NCBI GenBank assembly: GCA_018350325.1
Contig: JAEVLN010000001.1
Coordinates: 5,237,254-5,301,253, forward strand
From: Globodera rostochiensis
Lineage: Eukaryota > Nematoda > Chromadorea > Rhabditida > Heteroderidae
DNA length: 64,000 nucleotides
Direction of reading: 5' to 3'
The first letter of the stretch is position 1. Each line of letters begins with the position of its first letter. The notes beneath the pieces are model-generated. The model saw only the letters and a program-made list of their open reading frames with translations, ran no database searches and was not told the DNA's origin. The position numbers and the translations under genes are program-made. Shown in pieces: positions 23,224 to 33,469 of this stretch.

Positions 23224-25179
23224 GGGATGTTGCTGAACAGAGAAGGATTTATGGATCTTGTGACGGTTTCGGTCTCGAGCACTTAGGTTGGTCGGGATTA
23301 TTCATTTATCCAATCGTCCGACCCCAACCGCCCCCTCCCCCTCACCGATTTGTCCCTCCTCCTTATTTACGACCTCAAAATTTCCCATAAATTCGTCCCC
23401 CCCCCTTTTTCCTCCAGCCTTTGACGGCGCGCAATTTGCACTTGGGGGCGAAGGGAAGGAGGAAACGGAGGGATTACGGTGTTTTTAATGGGTTGGGGGG
23501 GAGGGAATGTCCGATTTATGCATGCGCGAAGCGCAAAGAGCGAGGATTTTGGTGAAAAAGTGCCGACAAAGAATTGGAGGAGAGGTGAACATTATGAGGA
23601 GGATGAAATTACACAATTTGGAAGATCGAGAATGGGGGGGGGCGGGAGGGCTGAGAGATTTTTAGGGGAACTTTGGGCAAAAAAAGAAATTTGGAAGGGA
23701 CTGAACATTGAGAAAAGCGAAATTTTTTGAGGGAAAAGTATGCAAATGAAAAGCCAAATTGGCACAAATCAAAGCGCTGTCTAACCTCTGACAGTCTGCG
23801 CTCCCCGTCAATTAGAAGAAAAAACGAATTGTCCGAATTATTATTTTCCATAAACAATTTGAACTTGCCATTTCCGGACATTTGTCCTCGATGCCATCAA
23901 AAGGTTTCCCCCCCCCCCCCCCTCTTTTTCACACTTCCAAACCCCCACACCCCGGGGGGTTTCGTTTGCTGTTCACCACCCCCACTAACATAAGGGAAAG
24001 TCTTTTATCTGTCCTCCCCCTCTTCGGACAACAAACAAAACGATGAAAAAACAAATATTTGTCTCCCAATCAATCGCACCGCCCTCCGTCCCTCGCCTCC
24101 CCCTGCCGGCTATTTGCCCATTATTATCGACAACCGGCAACTTCCCTGGAGGGGAAAAGCGTGGGATACTCATCCCCTGGGGGGAGGGAGGGGATAAATT
24201 GTGGCTGATCTGTGCCTGGGGGTATTTGGCGTGCGATTAATTGGATTTGTGTGAAATGAGTACGGTAGGAGGACGCTTGAGGGGAAGGCTGAGGACGGAG
24301 CGGAAAATTCCGTCTGATGGGTGGGGAATGGCAGCAGATGAATGGGGGGGGGGGAGCGATTGTGTTGGGAGGGGGGCGGAAGGCTGACACCCTCCCCCCT
24401 CCCCTCTGCCACTCTTTCCCTCTGCGACGGACTCTTTCGTCGTCCCTCCCCTCCGGCGCTCTCTCTCTCCTCACGTTCTCTGAAGCTCTTCATCAGCCCC
24501 CCCCTCCCGTCCCCTCCCCTCCCCTCCCCTCTGGTGCTGGTTGGTCCCCTCAAGCCCGCCAACCCACCAAAGACCTCTCATCATCCTTCGCTCTCGTGGT
24601 TGTGGTGGGCGAGACTGGCTTTGAGAGCGAGTGGAGGAAGGAGAAGGGTCTCTCCCGAGAAGAGCAAAAGACCGGACGAATTGAAGAAGTGGGGGGGGGG
24701 GGCAGGGGAGCGGAGGATGACTCGTTAGCAATTGGAAGAAGAGCATTTTCATTGAAAAGAGAGGACAACACCGTAATGGTAATGAGAAGTGGTATCGGCA
24801 GGCCTGGGGAAAGACTGCTTATCAGCTGATGCATGAAGAGGCCTCCGTATCAGCGGAGAGTGACCACCCCCCCCCCCCCCTCCCCCCCCCCCCCCCTCGG
24901 ACTTTGTACGACCCCCCCCCCCACCTGAACGAACCCGAATCGATACCCCAACAGAACCCCCCCCCCAACTCATTGATGTTTGCCCATTCACTCAACTCCT
25001 TCCGATGGGAAAACCAACAAACAGAGGAAGAGACAGATGAGGGACCTCAGTCATATCATCCACCCCCCCCCCCTCCCCCCTTCCGGCGAAGGGGCCCATC
25101 CCCTCCCCCCCTCAGCGCAAACATGGAGAAGGCCATTTAAACGGCCACCCAGGCATCCAACTCCGCACTTCCCCCATTA

Positions 25180-25356
25180 CTCCAAAAATGCCAACAAGTT
25201 CACCTTCCAACCCAAAATGCCAATAAGTTCACCTTCCAACCCAAAATGCCAATAAGTTCACCTTCCAACCCAAAATGCCAATAAGTTCACCTTCCAACCC
25301 AAAATGCCAATAAGTTCACCTTCCAACCCAAAATGCCAATAAGTTCACCTTCCAAC
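25180..25356 (+). repeat. 29-bp tandem repeat, about six copies
   Basis: The unit AACCCAAAATGCCAATAAGT followed by TCACCTTCC repeats with exact 29-bp spacing (starts at 25209, 25238, 25267, 25296, 25325), preceded by one diverged copy near 25180 and ended by a C-run at 25356. The five central copies are identical, implying recent expansion or homogenisation. Confidence 0.95.
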
Positions 25357-25854
25357 CCCCCCCCCCCCCCCACTAACCAATGCTCGTTTGGTCACTTCTT
25401 CAGCTGCAACAGCCGCGGCCGTTGCTGAATTCGTCCAGCAGGACATCAGCATCCAATCCGACCAACTCAATTCGTCTTTGTATTTCCTTCCCTTTAAACG
25501 TAATTTGGAGGATATTCAAAAAAGAATAAATATGCGCAATGGAAGAAATGGAATTTTTGCCAACTCCGCCGCTTCCCGACGAACGATGGATGGACGAGTT
25601 GCCAACACAACAAAAAGTCTCCTCCCCCCCCCCCCAAATAACCCATTTTCTTCTTTCCTCCCAAAAATGGCCTGTGGAATAGTGGGCAGTTAATCCCGGC
25701 ACAAAGTTTGCATTGGTGATTAAGTTTAGCCGTCGAAAAAATGGATTTGAATGCGAGGGGGGGGGAGGGAGGGAGGGGATGATTGCCTTTTTGGCGTTTT
25801 TGGACGGATTAAATGCGATGTGGAAAAGCGGGATTTGGAGATGGATGAGGGGGA

Positions 25855-26172
25855 GGGGAGGGAGGGGGGGGGGGGGGGGATGGAAGTGGAAGGTACTCGG
25901 GGGGACGACGACAGTATGAGCGGAGAGGGGGGCACCTCCCCCAACTCGTCCCTCTCCCTTCCCTTCCCTTCCATTCTGTCCGTCGTCGTCGCCGCAATCC
26001 TTCCGTGACCGTCCCAAAGGTGAGCAAACAGCAGCGGGGGGAGGGGGAAGAAAGGTGGGGGAGCGGATGAATGGGGAGGGGATGAGTGGGGGGGGGGGGG
26101 GAGGGGGGGGGAGGGGGGGGGGGAGGGGGGGGGGAGGGGGGGGGAGGGGGGGGGGGGGGGGAGGGGGGGGGA
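25855..26172 (+). repeat. Poly-G / GA tract cluster
   Basis: Runs of 8-14 G separated by single A residues, most regular at 26088-26172, where (G)7-14 A is repeated about eight times. The strand bias is extreme and there is no credible coding. Confidence 0.85.
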
Positions 26173-26846
26173 AGGATCCATCCGATCGATGGAGAATGGT
26201 CGGAATGAGGGGCCAAATGAATGCGCATTATTCCTCATTCCCGAGTGATCGTTCCCCCTCATCACAACTCTCAGAATTGGCCATTTTTGCTGGATGAGAA
26301 GGAGAGGGGGGGGGGGGAAATGGATCTCTTGAAAGTAGAGGGCTTTGGAAGACGAGGCGAGGAAGCTGAAAGAGGCGCTTTCTCGAATTACCGAGGAAGT
26401 AAAGGACGAAAGTGGGGGAATTGGGACCGAGCAGCAACATGGCGGCATATTGGGAACACTGGGGGGGGGGAAAGGGTTGGGGAGGGGGGGGGGTGATAAG
26501 AGGGAAACAGGTAAAGCAAGAGGCCTGCTGGAAGGCAAAAAAGGGCAACTCAAGGCGTGGTAATGTGAAGGGATTTGGTTATGAATTGCCCGGAAGGCTT
26601 TTTGCCTGAGGCAAATCCAATTTGGTGGACAGGGTGCGAAAACATTTGACCGCTAGGTAGTTAAGTATGAAAACAATTGTGTTGGGGGGGGGGGGGAAGA
26701 ATGAGGCGAAATGGGAGGAAATGTCTCCGTGGGGGAAACAGTGCCCGGGGCAATTTCGCCCGAGGGAAGTGTCTCTTCCTTTCCTGGCTTCCCTCTTCAA
26801 AATCTCATTTTGGCGTAGATTCTAATAAAGTGGAATCCAGGGTGGG

Positions 26847-26991
26847 GGGGAGGGGAGAGGGGGAGGGGGGGAGGGGGGGGGGGGAGGGAGAGGGGGGGGG
26901 GGGGAGATGGGGGGGGGGGGGGAGGAGGGGGGGAGGGGGGAGGAGGGGGGGGGAGGAGGGGGGGAGGAGGAGGGGGGGGGGGGGGGGGGGA
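26847..26991 (+). repeat. Second poly-G / GA tract cluster
   Basis: About 145 bp made almost only of G with single A interruptions, the last run being at least 17 G (about 26974-26990). It lies between the FoxA promoter side and the BCAS2 gene. Confidence 0.85.
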
Positions 26992-27587
26992 AGTGCAATC
27001 AATCTGCTCCCCCCCTCGCCTCGACTCAATTGCCCAAATCGGTCACAAAAAGTCCGTCCATGCCAATGTGGCCCAGCAGCAGGAGGAAGAAAGGACGACA
27101 CATTCCGAAAGGCTTCGATGGGTGCCCAATGTCCAGTCGAGCCGCCGGCGGTGTTTGTCGTTGGTATGTCCTTTTGTCCGTTTTTTGCACTTTTCGCGCA
27201 CATTCCCATCAAATGCCCCCCCCCCCCACAAACGCCGGAACATTTTTTGTGCCTAATTGGAAAAATCGGAAGCAAAGGCATTTTTCATCCATCCGTTTCA
27301 TCCAGAAAGGCGGAGGGGGGGGGGAGGAGAGAGTCCTTGGGGGCCATCCGGAATGAAAGAAACGGGGGGAAGGGGCGAGTCGGCACCGGAAGGGCCCAAA
27401 GCGAAACCCCCAAGGGCAGCAGCTACAAAAACTTTTTGTAAACGAATTTCAATTTGAATTAATTCTTCAGATTCATAGCACAAATTGCGTTATGACGTCC
27501 GGTCGATTATTGTTGCCTTGAATGGGTAATTAATTAGTTTACTTATTTATTCAAGTCGGTCGGATTTAAGCTTTTATACTTTTTAAG

Positions 27588-28103
27588 CAAAAACTTTTCC
27601 TCCGTTACGAAGTGCCGTCTCCGGCAAATACGAGCCGAGCAACCAACAAAAAAGCTTGGGTCAGTGCCATCGAGCCGGCGAATCAATCGCTTCGAAGAAT
27701 GAATCTGGAGATTTTGGACGAATTTGGTCGGCGGATTGAATTGTTTTCCCCGACTCACTTTACTTGGCTTTAGGACCAGAAGCGTTTCTACGGTCCAATC
27801 AACATTTAAAGCGGCAGGCTGAGAAAGAGGAAGTCGAACTGTTCAAGGTCGAAACGCCCTCAAAAGTCTTTTTATTTCCTTGTAAATCTAACAATTTAGC
27901 TTCGTTCTCAACTCTATGAACTGAACGCCCGGCGGAAGCGATCGCAGTTGGAAGCCGGGGAAAAGCTGGTGGCGTTGGGTCTGACTTGGGTGGAGTTGGT
28001 GACCAAGAATGCCGGAATGGTTGTGGCAAATGACACTTTGGAAGCTGAAATTCGCGTAATGGCAAAGCAGTTGAAAGTGGATCCTGGCATTAATCACGAA
28101 TAG
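27588..28103 (+). CDS. BCAS2: Pre-mRNA-splicing factor BCAS2 / SPF27, N-terminal exon not found
   Basis: BCAS2/SPF27 is a core subunit of the PRP19 spliceosomal complex. Three exons are seen. The first (27588-27726) gives QKLFLRYEVPSPANTSR and ends MNLEILDEF. The second (27774-27847) continues GPEAFLRSNQHLKRQAEKEE. The third (27900-28103) reads LRSQLYELNARRKRSQLEAG, EKLVALGLTWVELVTKNAGM and KQLKVDPGINHE, stop 28101-28103. This matches the family order: 'LSMKRYELP', then 'ENLELM', then 'NWQRKNMQLTAGSKL' and 'NWVSLVSKNYEIE'. Junctions are GT-AG and in frame. The family's N-terminal part ('DALPYFD' and the following 60 or so residues) was not found between the poly-G cluster and 27588. It may lie in a short missed exon, farther upstream, or be lost or misassembled. 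Confidence 0.82.
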
Positions 28104-28500
28104 CTTGTGCGAGACTTTTCGTATATTGATAAATCGATTTAACGTTTTACGGTAATTGGAATAGGAATTTAACATCACTCAAGACTCCTACTTAAAACTT
28201 ATGATGTAACATTGGATCATTAAACCGCTTTCCTTTCTCTGCTGAGTCTCACCACAAAAAGTGATTGCTCATTTGTTGTCGACGAGATGGGTTTAGGCCA
28301 AATTCGTCCACCTCTTATTTGTTAGTTACAACTTGCCGCGTTGACTTTAATTGCGAAGGACTTTCTCTTCTGATGAAGCAAGTCCCCCCCCCCCCCCCCT
28401 CTCAGCTAAGTTAGCCTTCCCCCCCCCGCCCCCTCCCGTCTCCATTCATTTTCCCCTTTCATCGAGCGACGTGAAGAACTTTCTCTTTTATAACAACAAC
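28104..28500. other. Intergenic region between convergent BCAS2 and arginine kinase
   Basis: About 400 bp with a C-run at 28383-28398, (ACAACA)n near 28490 and no coding signal, leading into the 78-bp array. Confidence 0.5.
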
Positions 28501-28817
28501 AACAACGAGAAATGTTCATACAAGGGCAAATTCAGTCATCTCCATTTGGGAATTTAAGGATACAATATTTAGGACGTCGCAACGAGAAATGTACAATACA
28601 AGGGCAAATTCAGTCATCTCCATTTGGGAATTTAAGGATACAATATCTAGGACGTCGCAACGAGAAATGTACAATACAAGGGCAAATTCAGTCATCTCCA
28701 TTTGGGAATTTAAGGATACAATATTTAGGACGTCGCAACGAGAAATGTACAATACAAGGGCAAATTCAGTCATCTCCATTTGGGAATTTAAGGATACAAT
28801 ATCTAGGACGTCGCAAT
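28501..28817 (+). repeat. 78-bp tandem repeat, four copies, in the 3' flank of arginine kinase
   Basis: The unit begins AACGAGAAATGTACAATACA and ends TACAATATYTAGGACGTCGC. The marker ATATTTAGG/ATATCTAGG occurs at about 28565, 28643, 28721 and 28799, exactly 78 bp apart, and alternates T, C, T, C, so the last step was probably duplication of a two-unit block. Because 78 is a multiple of three, both strands stay open through the array. These frames are not taken as genes. Confidence 0.95.
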
Positions 28818-28843
28818 GAATGACTCCGTTCTTTCTTCCTCTT

Positions 28844-30463
28844 CTAGGCTTTCTTCTCAAGCTGGGCCTCCTTCTCATCTTGGATCAGCTTCTTCAGGTA
28901 GCGATGCAAATGCTCCACCGCTGAAAGGGATGAAGTTTTATTAAGCGTGATTTTACCGTGTAAAACAAATCACCATTGAACTCCGTAAGCCCGAGGCGCG
29001 CCTTGTTGCTGATTTCCACGACGCCCGACGTGCTTAAAAAAAAATTCTGTTTAAAACAAAGACTCAAACAAAACACACTTACTTGGTTGCCCGAATCCGC
29101 AATTTGGTGAAGTCGCAGTGTTTCTCCAATTCCTTGTTGGCATGCAATTTGGGCAGGCGAATGTGGACACTCGCACGAACAGTCGTTCCCAAGTTGGTGG
29201 GGCAGAAGGTCAACCAGCCCAAACGGTCGTCGCGCGAAAAGGTCAGCTTCTTCTCGATGGCCTTGATTCCCTTGATGAGACGTTCGAACACTTGCCCAAC
29301 ATTGCCTCCGGCTTGCGTTGAAATGATGCGAAGGTGCTAAATGGGACAACAGAATTAGAGACATTCAAAAGAGAAAGAAAAACTCACATCCTCCCCATTG
29401 ACCCAAATCAGGAATGTTTTTTTGTCGTTGTGGTAGATGCCGCGTCCAGTGGGCCAATGACGGCACGCGTTTGCCTCCTGAAGAAAGCGATCGCCCTCCT
29501 TGAAGAGATGGTGGTCGGCAATCAACTGAATTAAGAACATAAACATCCATTCTCAACGTCATTCGAAAAACTGACCTGGTTTTGCACTTCCTTGGTCATT
29601 TCCTGAAGCGGATGGTACGTGCCCGCCAACTCGTTATCTGAAAAATGAGCACAAAATAAGCAACAACAAAAAAAGTTTTTGGGGTTCCTACCGTCTTTAA
29701 ACTGCTCAACGGCCGCCTTGACCTTCGCTTCCACCTCGATGTAGTTCTCCTTGGTCATGCGCGGCGAATAGGGGCCCCGACCGTCCTCCAGCTGCTTGAA
29801 GACCGCCTTGACCTTCGCTTCCACCTCGATGTAGTTCTCCTTGGTCATGAACGGGCTGAACGGGAATTCCTGAAAAAGCAGCGAATGTGTATTTATTTCA
29901 AACAACCCCGGCGATCACTTACCTTAAGAGATCGGACGCAACTGATCCAAGTCGAGACGATGAACTCCCCTTCAGGGTCCAGGTCCGTCAGCTGGTGCAT
30001 CTTGTTGTCACCAAAGTCAGTGGCCGGTTGCTTGCAGCTCGCATCAAAGCCATCACGGAGAGAGTTGTTGATTTTGTTGTGGAGGTACACGGCAGGATGG
30101 CAATCGTCGAGGATCGGATCAAACAGCGGCTTGAACAGGGTGTAGGCCTCAGCTGAAACAATGTGTTGAAATCGTTCCCCCCAACAGTGACGCTCAAACT
30201 GACCGTCAGGAGCGTACACTCCAACTTCGCTGTCCAAGTTGGCAACGCCCGACTGGATCACATCCAGCAAAGTAGATCCCAGCTTGGTGCGCTTGTCCTT
30301 GCACGCGTCGACGACTTCTTTGGTGAGGTGCTTCTTCAGCAACGACTCGCAGTTAGGCGCCGCCTTAATTTGAAAAAATTATTTACAAAGGTTATTTTTT
30401 TTCTACCTGAAGTTTTTTGAAGGCCGCGTCGATTTTGTCGATCACTTCTTGCTCTACGGGCAT
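28844..30463 (-). CDS. Arginine kinase with an internal 30-residue duplication
   Basis: Arginine kinase reversibly transfers phosphate between ATP and arginine as an energy buffer in invertebrate cytoplasm. The start [19 protein letters not shown] (30463) follows a TTTCTGCAG acceptor. Next come [65 protein letters not shown], and [20 protein letters not shown]. The catalytic domain shows [40 protein letters not shown], and [20 protein letters not shown] with the reactive Cys. It ends [17 protein letters not shown] and KEAQLEKKA (stop 28844-28846). Between FIVSTW and GTYHPL the segment [15 protein letters not shown] occurs twice (29713-29850) from an exact-period 90-bp in-frame duplication, so the protein is about 30 residues longer than usual there. 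Family identity is certain; the effect of the insert is not known. Confidence 0.95.
29715..29850 (-). repeat. In-frame 90-bp tandem duplication inside an arginine kinase exon
   Basis: The + strand string GACCTTCGCTTCCACCTCGA with the following TGTAGTTCTCCTTGGTCATG occurs at 29720 and again at 29810, a period of exactly 90 bp. The core of about 40 bp is identical, while the rest of the two units differs ([10 protein letters not shown] versus [10 protein letters not shown]), so the event is not brand new or was partly gene-converted. Confidence 0.93.
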
Positions 30464-30478
30464 TGTTGTCCTGCAGAA

Positions 30479-30718
30479 ATGTTTGGGTAGAATGAGGCTC
30501 GCTGGAATATGTTTGGGTAGAATGAGGCTCGCTGGAATATGTTTGGGTAGAATGAGGCTCGCTGGAATATGTTTGGGTAGAATGAGGCTCGCTGGAATAT
30601 GTTTGGGTAGAATGAGGCTCGCTGGAATATGTTTGGGTAGAATGAGGCTCGCTGGAATATGTTTGGGTAGAATGAGGCTCGCTGGAATATGTTTAGGGTA
30701 GAATGAGGCTCAAGCATA
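30479..30718 (+). repeat. 30-bp tandem repeat, eight copies, directly upstream of the arginine kinase start
   Basis: Seven identical copies of ATGTTTGGGTAGAATGAGGC followed by TCGCTGGAAT run from 30479 to 30688, then one diverged copy. The array begins 16 bp upstream of the arginine kinase ATG, in its presumed outron or 5'UTR. On the gene's strand each unit contains CATATTCCAGCGAGCC, which resembles a splice acceptor. Both strands are open because the unit is a multiple of three; no protein is inferred. Confidence 0.95.
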
Positions 30719-31632
30719 ATTCCACTTCCTTATATAGGCCATCTCGGTGTGAGAAACACAATTTTCAAACAATCTGCCAAAACAAAAAACATTAAATGCC
30801 AAAAATGAAAATGTCTTACTAAGAAAATTAAAAATTGTATTAAACATTTTGCCAAAAATATTCTTTAATTTATAAATTCACTTTGAACGCGTGCCCAGTG
30901 TTTTCGACAGTTGTTGGTTTCGACAGTGAGTGATTTCGACAGTGAATTCCAAATAAATGTTTTGAACTTGTTAGACATTTCGAATTTTCAACTTCTAAAT
31001 ACTTTTTAGACCTGTACCTTATCCGTTTTGCTAAAAAAAATGCAGTTTTAGGCTTGCCTCGAAAATTACAGACTTTTTGAACTGTTCGAATTTTTTACTT
31101 TTGCAGGTATTTTACATCAGTACGTGGGTCGAAATGCGCTAAAAATACGAATTTAGACTTCTTGGAAAATTATAGAATTTTTAACAGTGGCACTGTCGAA
31201 ATCACTTACTGTCGAAATCAACTACTGTCGAAAACACATAGCATCCTTTGAACGATTACGACTTTATTTATTTTTTACATAAAAATTTGGTTGCCGAAAA
31301 TTTTTGACAAAAGAGGTCCGGCGATCCGATAGGAGCCGCTGGGAAAATTATGATTTTTGGATCAATTTTCTTAACAAAAACAGATCAAAATTTTGAAAAG
31401 TTTTTCGGCGGCGTTTATCGGCACCGCCGACCCCCCCCCCTTGCCTAAGAAGCTTAAAAAGGCCTAAAAAGGGGCACTAAATCAAAAATGTGGAAATTAT
31501 TAATAAGAACGAGTTTTTTACTTTTACATCTTTGTCTTGCCATTTTTTAAAATTTATTATGTTCCACTATTTGTTACCTAATTTGTAAGCATTGTAAGGA
31601 AAGCTTAAACGACTTTTAGATTATTTGATATA
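30719..31632. other. Divergent intergenic region between arginine kinase and CCDC174
   Basis: About 900 bp, AT-rich, no coding exon. It includes near-repeats of GTCGAAA and CGACAGT between 30900 and 31240 (for example ACTGTCGAAATCA at about 31190-31220) and, at about 31405-31440, a TTTCGGCGGCGTTTATCGGC palindrome-like string ending in a C-run that recurs elsewhere in the window. Promoters of both genes are expected here. Confidence 0.5.
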
Positions 31633-33307
31633 ATGGCCGACGACGAAGAAGAAACTCCCGTCGCACCGCCACAACCAGTGTTGCACACCGATAATGTTTC
31701 TTCGTTCCTGGACTTGCAAAGCGAGTTCATCAAACGCCGTGATGCTGCCATTGCAGGGAGACAGACGCAATCGCCCTTGGAGTTTGTACATCGATCGACG
31801 CGAAATAATATTTTGGCAATAAGCAAGGAGGAAAAGGCATGCATTATGAATAAATAAATAGTTGAATTTTATTTTGTTTTTAAATTTCATTAACTTTAGA
31901 AGACAAAAACGGAAGTGGCAACCCAAAGAACGCAGCGAATTCGTCAGAACGAAGAGGCGATAAGAAAGGAGGAACAACAACGGGCCAAACAATTGCAAAT
32001 CCTCCAAAAGAAAGCCGCCATTTACGATCGGATGGCAAAGGGAGAGCGATTGGTCTATGAAGACGGAAAGGAAGCGGAATTTTTGGTCGATTTTCATGCG
32101 AAGAAACGAGAATTGGAGGACGAAGAAAGGAACAAGCCGAGCAGTTCGTCGGCAGCGGCTTGGGATGAAAATGGAGACGAGTCCCTCCGTCCGTAAGTGA
32201 TAGCCGAACACATTTTGACTACTAAAAGCATCATTTTTAAGCAACAACAAAGAAAAATGCTCCAATTTTTGTTGAATATTTGAGGTCATTGCGTATGCTT
32301 AAGCCGGTTTTTGTGATGACTCGCTGTTTTCTTTCAATTTGTTAGCCAATGATTCGCCTTTTTTTCAGTGAGTCGCCACCGCTTATCGTTCACTACGACC
32401 ACTCTGAAGACAAAGGCCGCGTATTCGGTGCTTCCCATGTCCCTTTGCCAACAATGGACGAGGACGCGCGTGAACAGAAAATAAAGGAGTTGAAGACGAT
32501 GTCAGAAGAAACGCACCGGATAAGGGCGAAAAATAAGCGACAAAAGAGTGAGGAAGAGGCGGAGGAACGGCGGAGGCTTAACCGAGTGCGGGCCAGGTGA
32601 CTGAATTGGACTTGAGACTCGTCACTCAAACGCAATTAGAAATGAATTGGACTTGAGACTCGTCACTCAAACGCAATTAGAAACGTTTAAAGTGCGCATT
32701 TGAGTTTAACCCCGAAACGGGCTCCTTTTTTTGTACTTCCTTTTTAAACTTTTATAATTCACTTTCCCTTAGAATTGGTTTGGAGCCGATTCCAAGCAGT
32801 GACGAAGAAGATAATATAGCGAATGAACCGGTGAGCTTTCGTTATACGTTTATGGACGGGCAAAGTCGGAAAACATTGGGGGGGGGGGGGGTCAGACACA
32901 ATGGCAGACCATTTTATGAACAAAATTTTATCAATTCTTCACGTTCCTTTATTAAAAAACAAATAAAGTTTTCAATAAATTTTCTTTGATTGGCATCGAT
33001 CGACGGGGGCCCTCCCCACAACGCTTTTGGCTGAGTGTGCTTTCATTGTTGCCTCTTTTAGCCGGAAGTTGCTGGCATTCCGTTGCCTCCTGCGCCATCG
33101 GCCATCGAAGGGGGCGGTGCGGACGCAAAAGCGGTCGCTGGGCCCGCGGAAAAGAGGCCGCGGCGGTTAGGCGTGCGCGAGTGGGACCGTGGCAAGATTG
33201 GGTGCATGCGATGGGTTGAGGAACAACGGGACGAGCGCGAAGACGAATTTGCACCGCCTTCATTTTACTACGAGGGCGAAAAGAGCAGAAAAAAGCGCAA
33301 TTTGTAA
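31633..33307 (+). CDS. CCDC174-like protein
   Basis: CCDC174 is a nuclear coiled-coil protein linked to the exon-junction complex. The ATG at 31633 gives MADDEEETPVAPPQPVLHTD, VSSFLDLQSEFIKRRDAA and NNILAISKEEK. The next exons read RIRQNEEAIRKEEQQRAKQL, KKAAIYDRMAKGERLVYEDG, FLVDFHAKKREL and IVHYDHSEDKGRVFGASHVP, then MDEDAREQKIKELKTMSEET. The final exon carries the family hallmark VREWDRGK (about 33174) and EREDEFAPPSFYYEGEKSRK, ending KKRNL with the stop at 33305-33307. Lys/Glu-rich helices dominate. A poly-G run (32880-32891) lies in the intron before the last exon. Membership rests on the REWDRGK and DEFAPPSFYY motifs and on the overall order. Confidence 0.82.
32602..32683 (+). repeat. 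41-bp tandem duplication in a CCDC174 intron
   Basis: TGAATTGGACTTGAGACTCG and the following 20 bases occur at 32602 and again at 32643 with no visible difference, so the duplication is recent. It sits just after the donor of an intron and does not touch coding sequence. Confidence 0.93.
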
Positions 33308-33469
33308 AAGTGAGAAGAATGCGCTTGCAAAGTCGATTATTAGACCAGTAAATATTTGTAATTTTCAAAAAACAATATGAAGAATGATTTTAAAAAACGT
33401 TTTGAACGATTCTTTATTGTTTTGGTTTGCTGATTGAATGCATAATACACTTTAGTACTCATTTAAACG

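Larger units (their letters stand above)
23224..27587. other. Large G/C-tract-rich non-coding region upstream of FoxA
   Basis: About 4.3 kb between the 5' end of the FoxA gene (-) and BCAS2 (+). It holds tens of homopolymer runs of 8 or more: mainly C-runs on the + strand at 23900-25400 and mainly G-runs at 25750-27320. Many open frames exist on both strands, but they are Pro-, Gly- or Arg-rich by-products of the tracts. One 31-residue stretch at about 26346-26440 (LEDEARKLKEALSRITEEVK) looks coiled-coil-like and could be an orphan exon, without further support. Regulatory elements and an upstream exon of the FoxA gene may lie here. Confidence 0.55.

Noticed and set aside
24124..25140. Long overlapping open frames on both strands rich in Pro, Ser and Arg
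   Set aside because: They follow C- and G-runs and repeats, have no family motif, and occur in several frames at once; they are by-products of base composition.
25726..26553. A 275-codon proline-rich frame on the - strand
   Set aside because: Nearly all of it is poly-Pro from G-runs on the + strand, with no start context, splice support or domain.
28512..28878. Repetitive proteins encoded on both strands of the 78-bp array
   Set aside because: The openness comes from a repeat unit divisible by three. The array lies in the arginine kinase 3' flank and no signal peptide or family match is seen.
30417..30717. Ten-residue-repeat proteins on both strands of the 30-bp array
   Set aside because: Same reason: a unit divisible by three keeps all frames open. 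The array is out of frame with the arginine kinase start and upstream of an acceptor.
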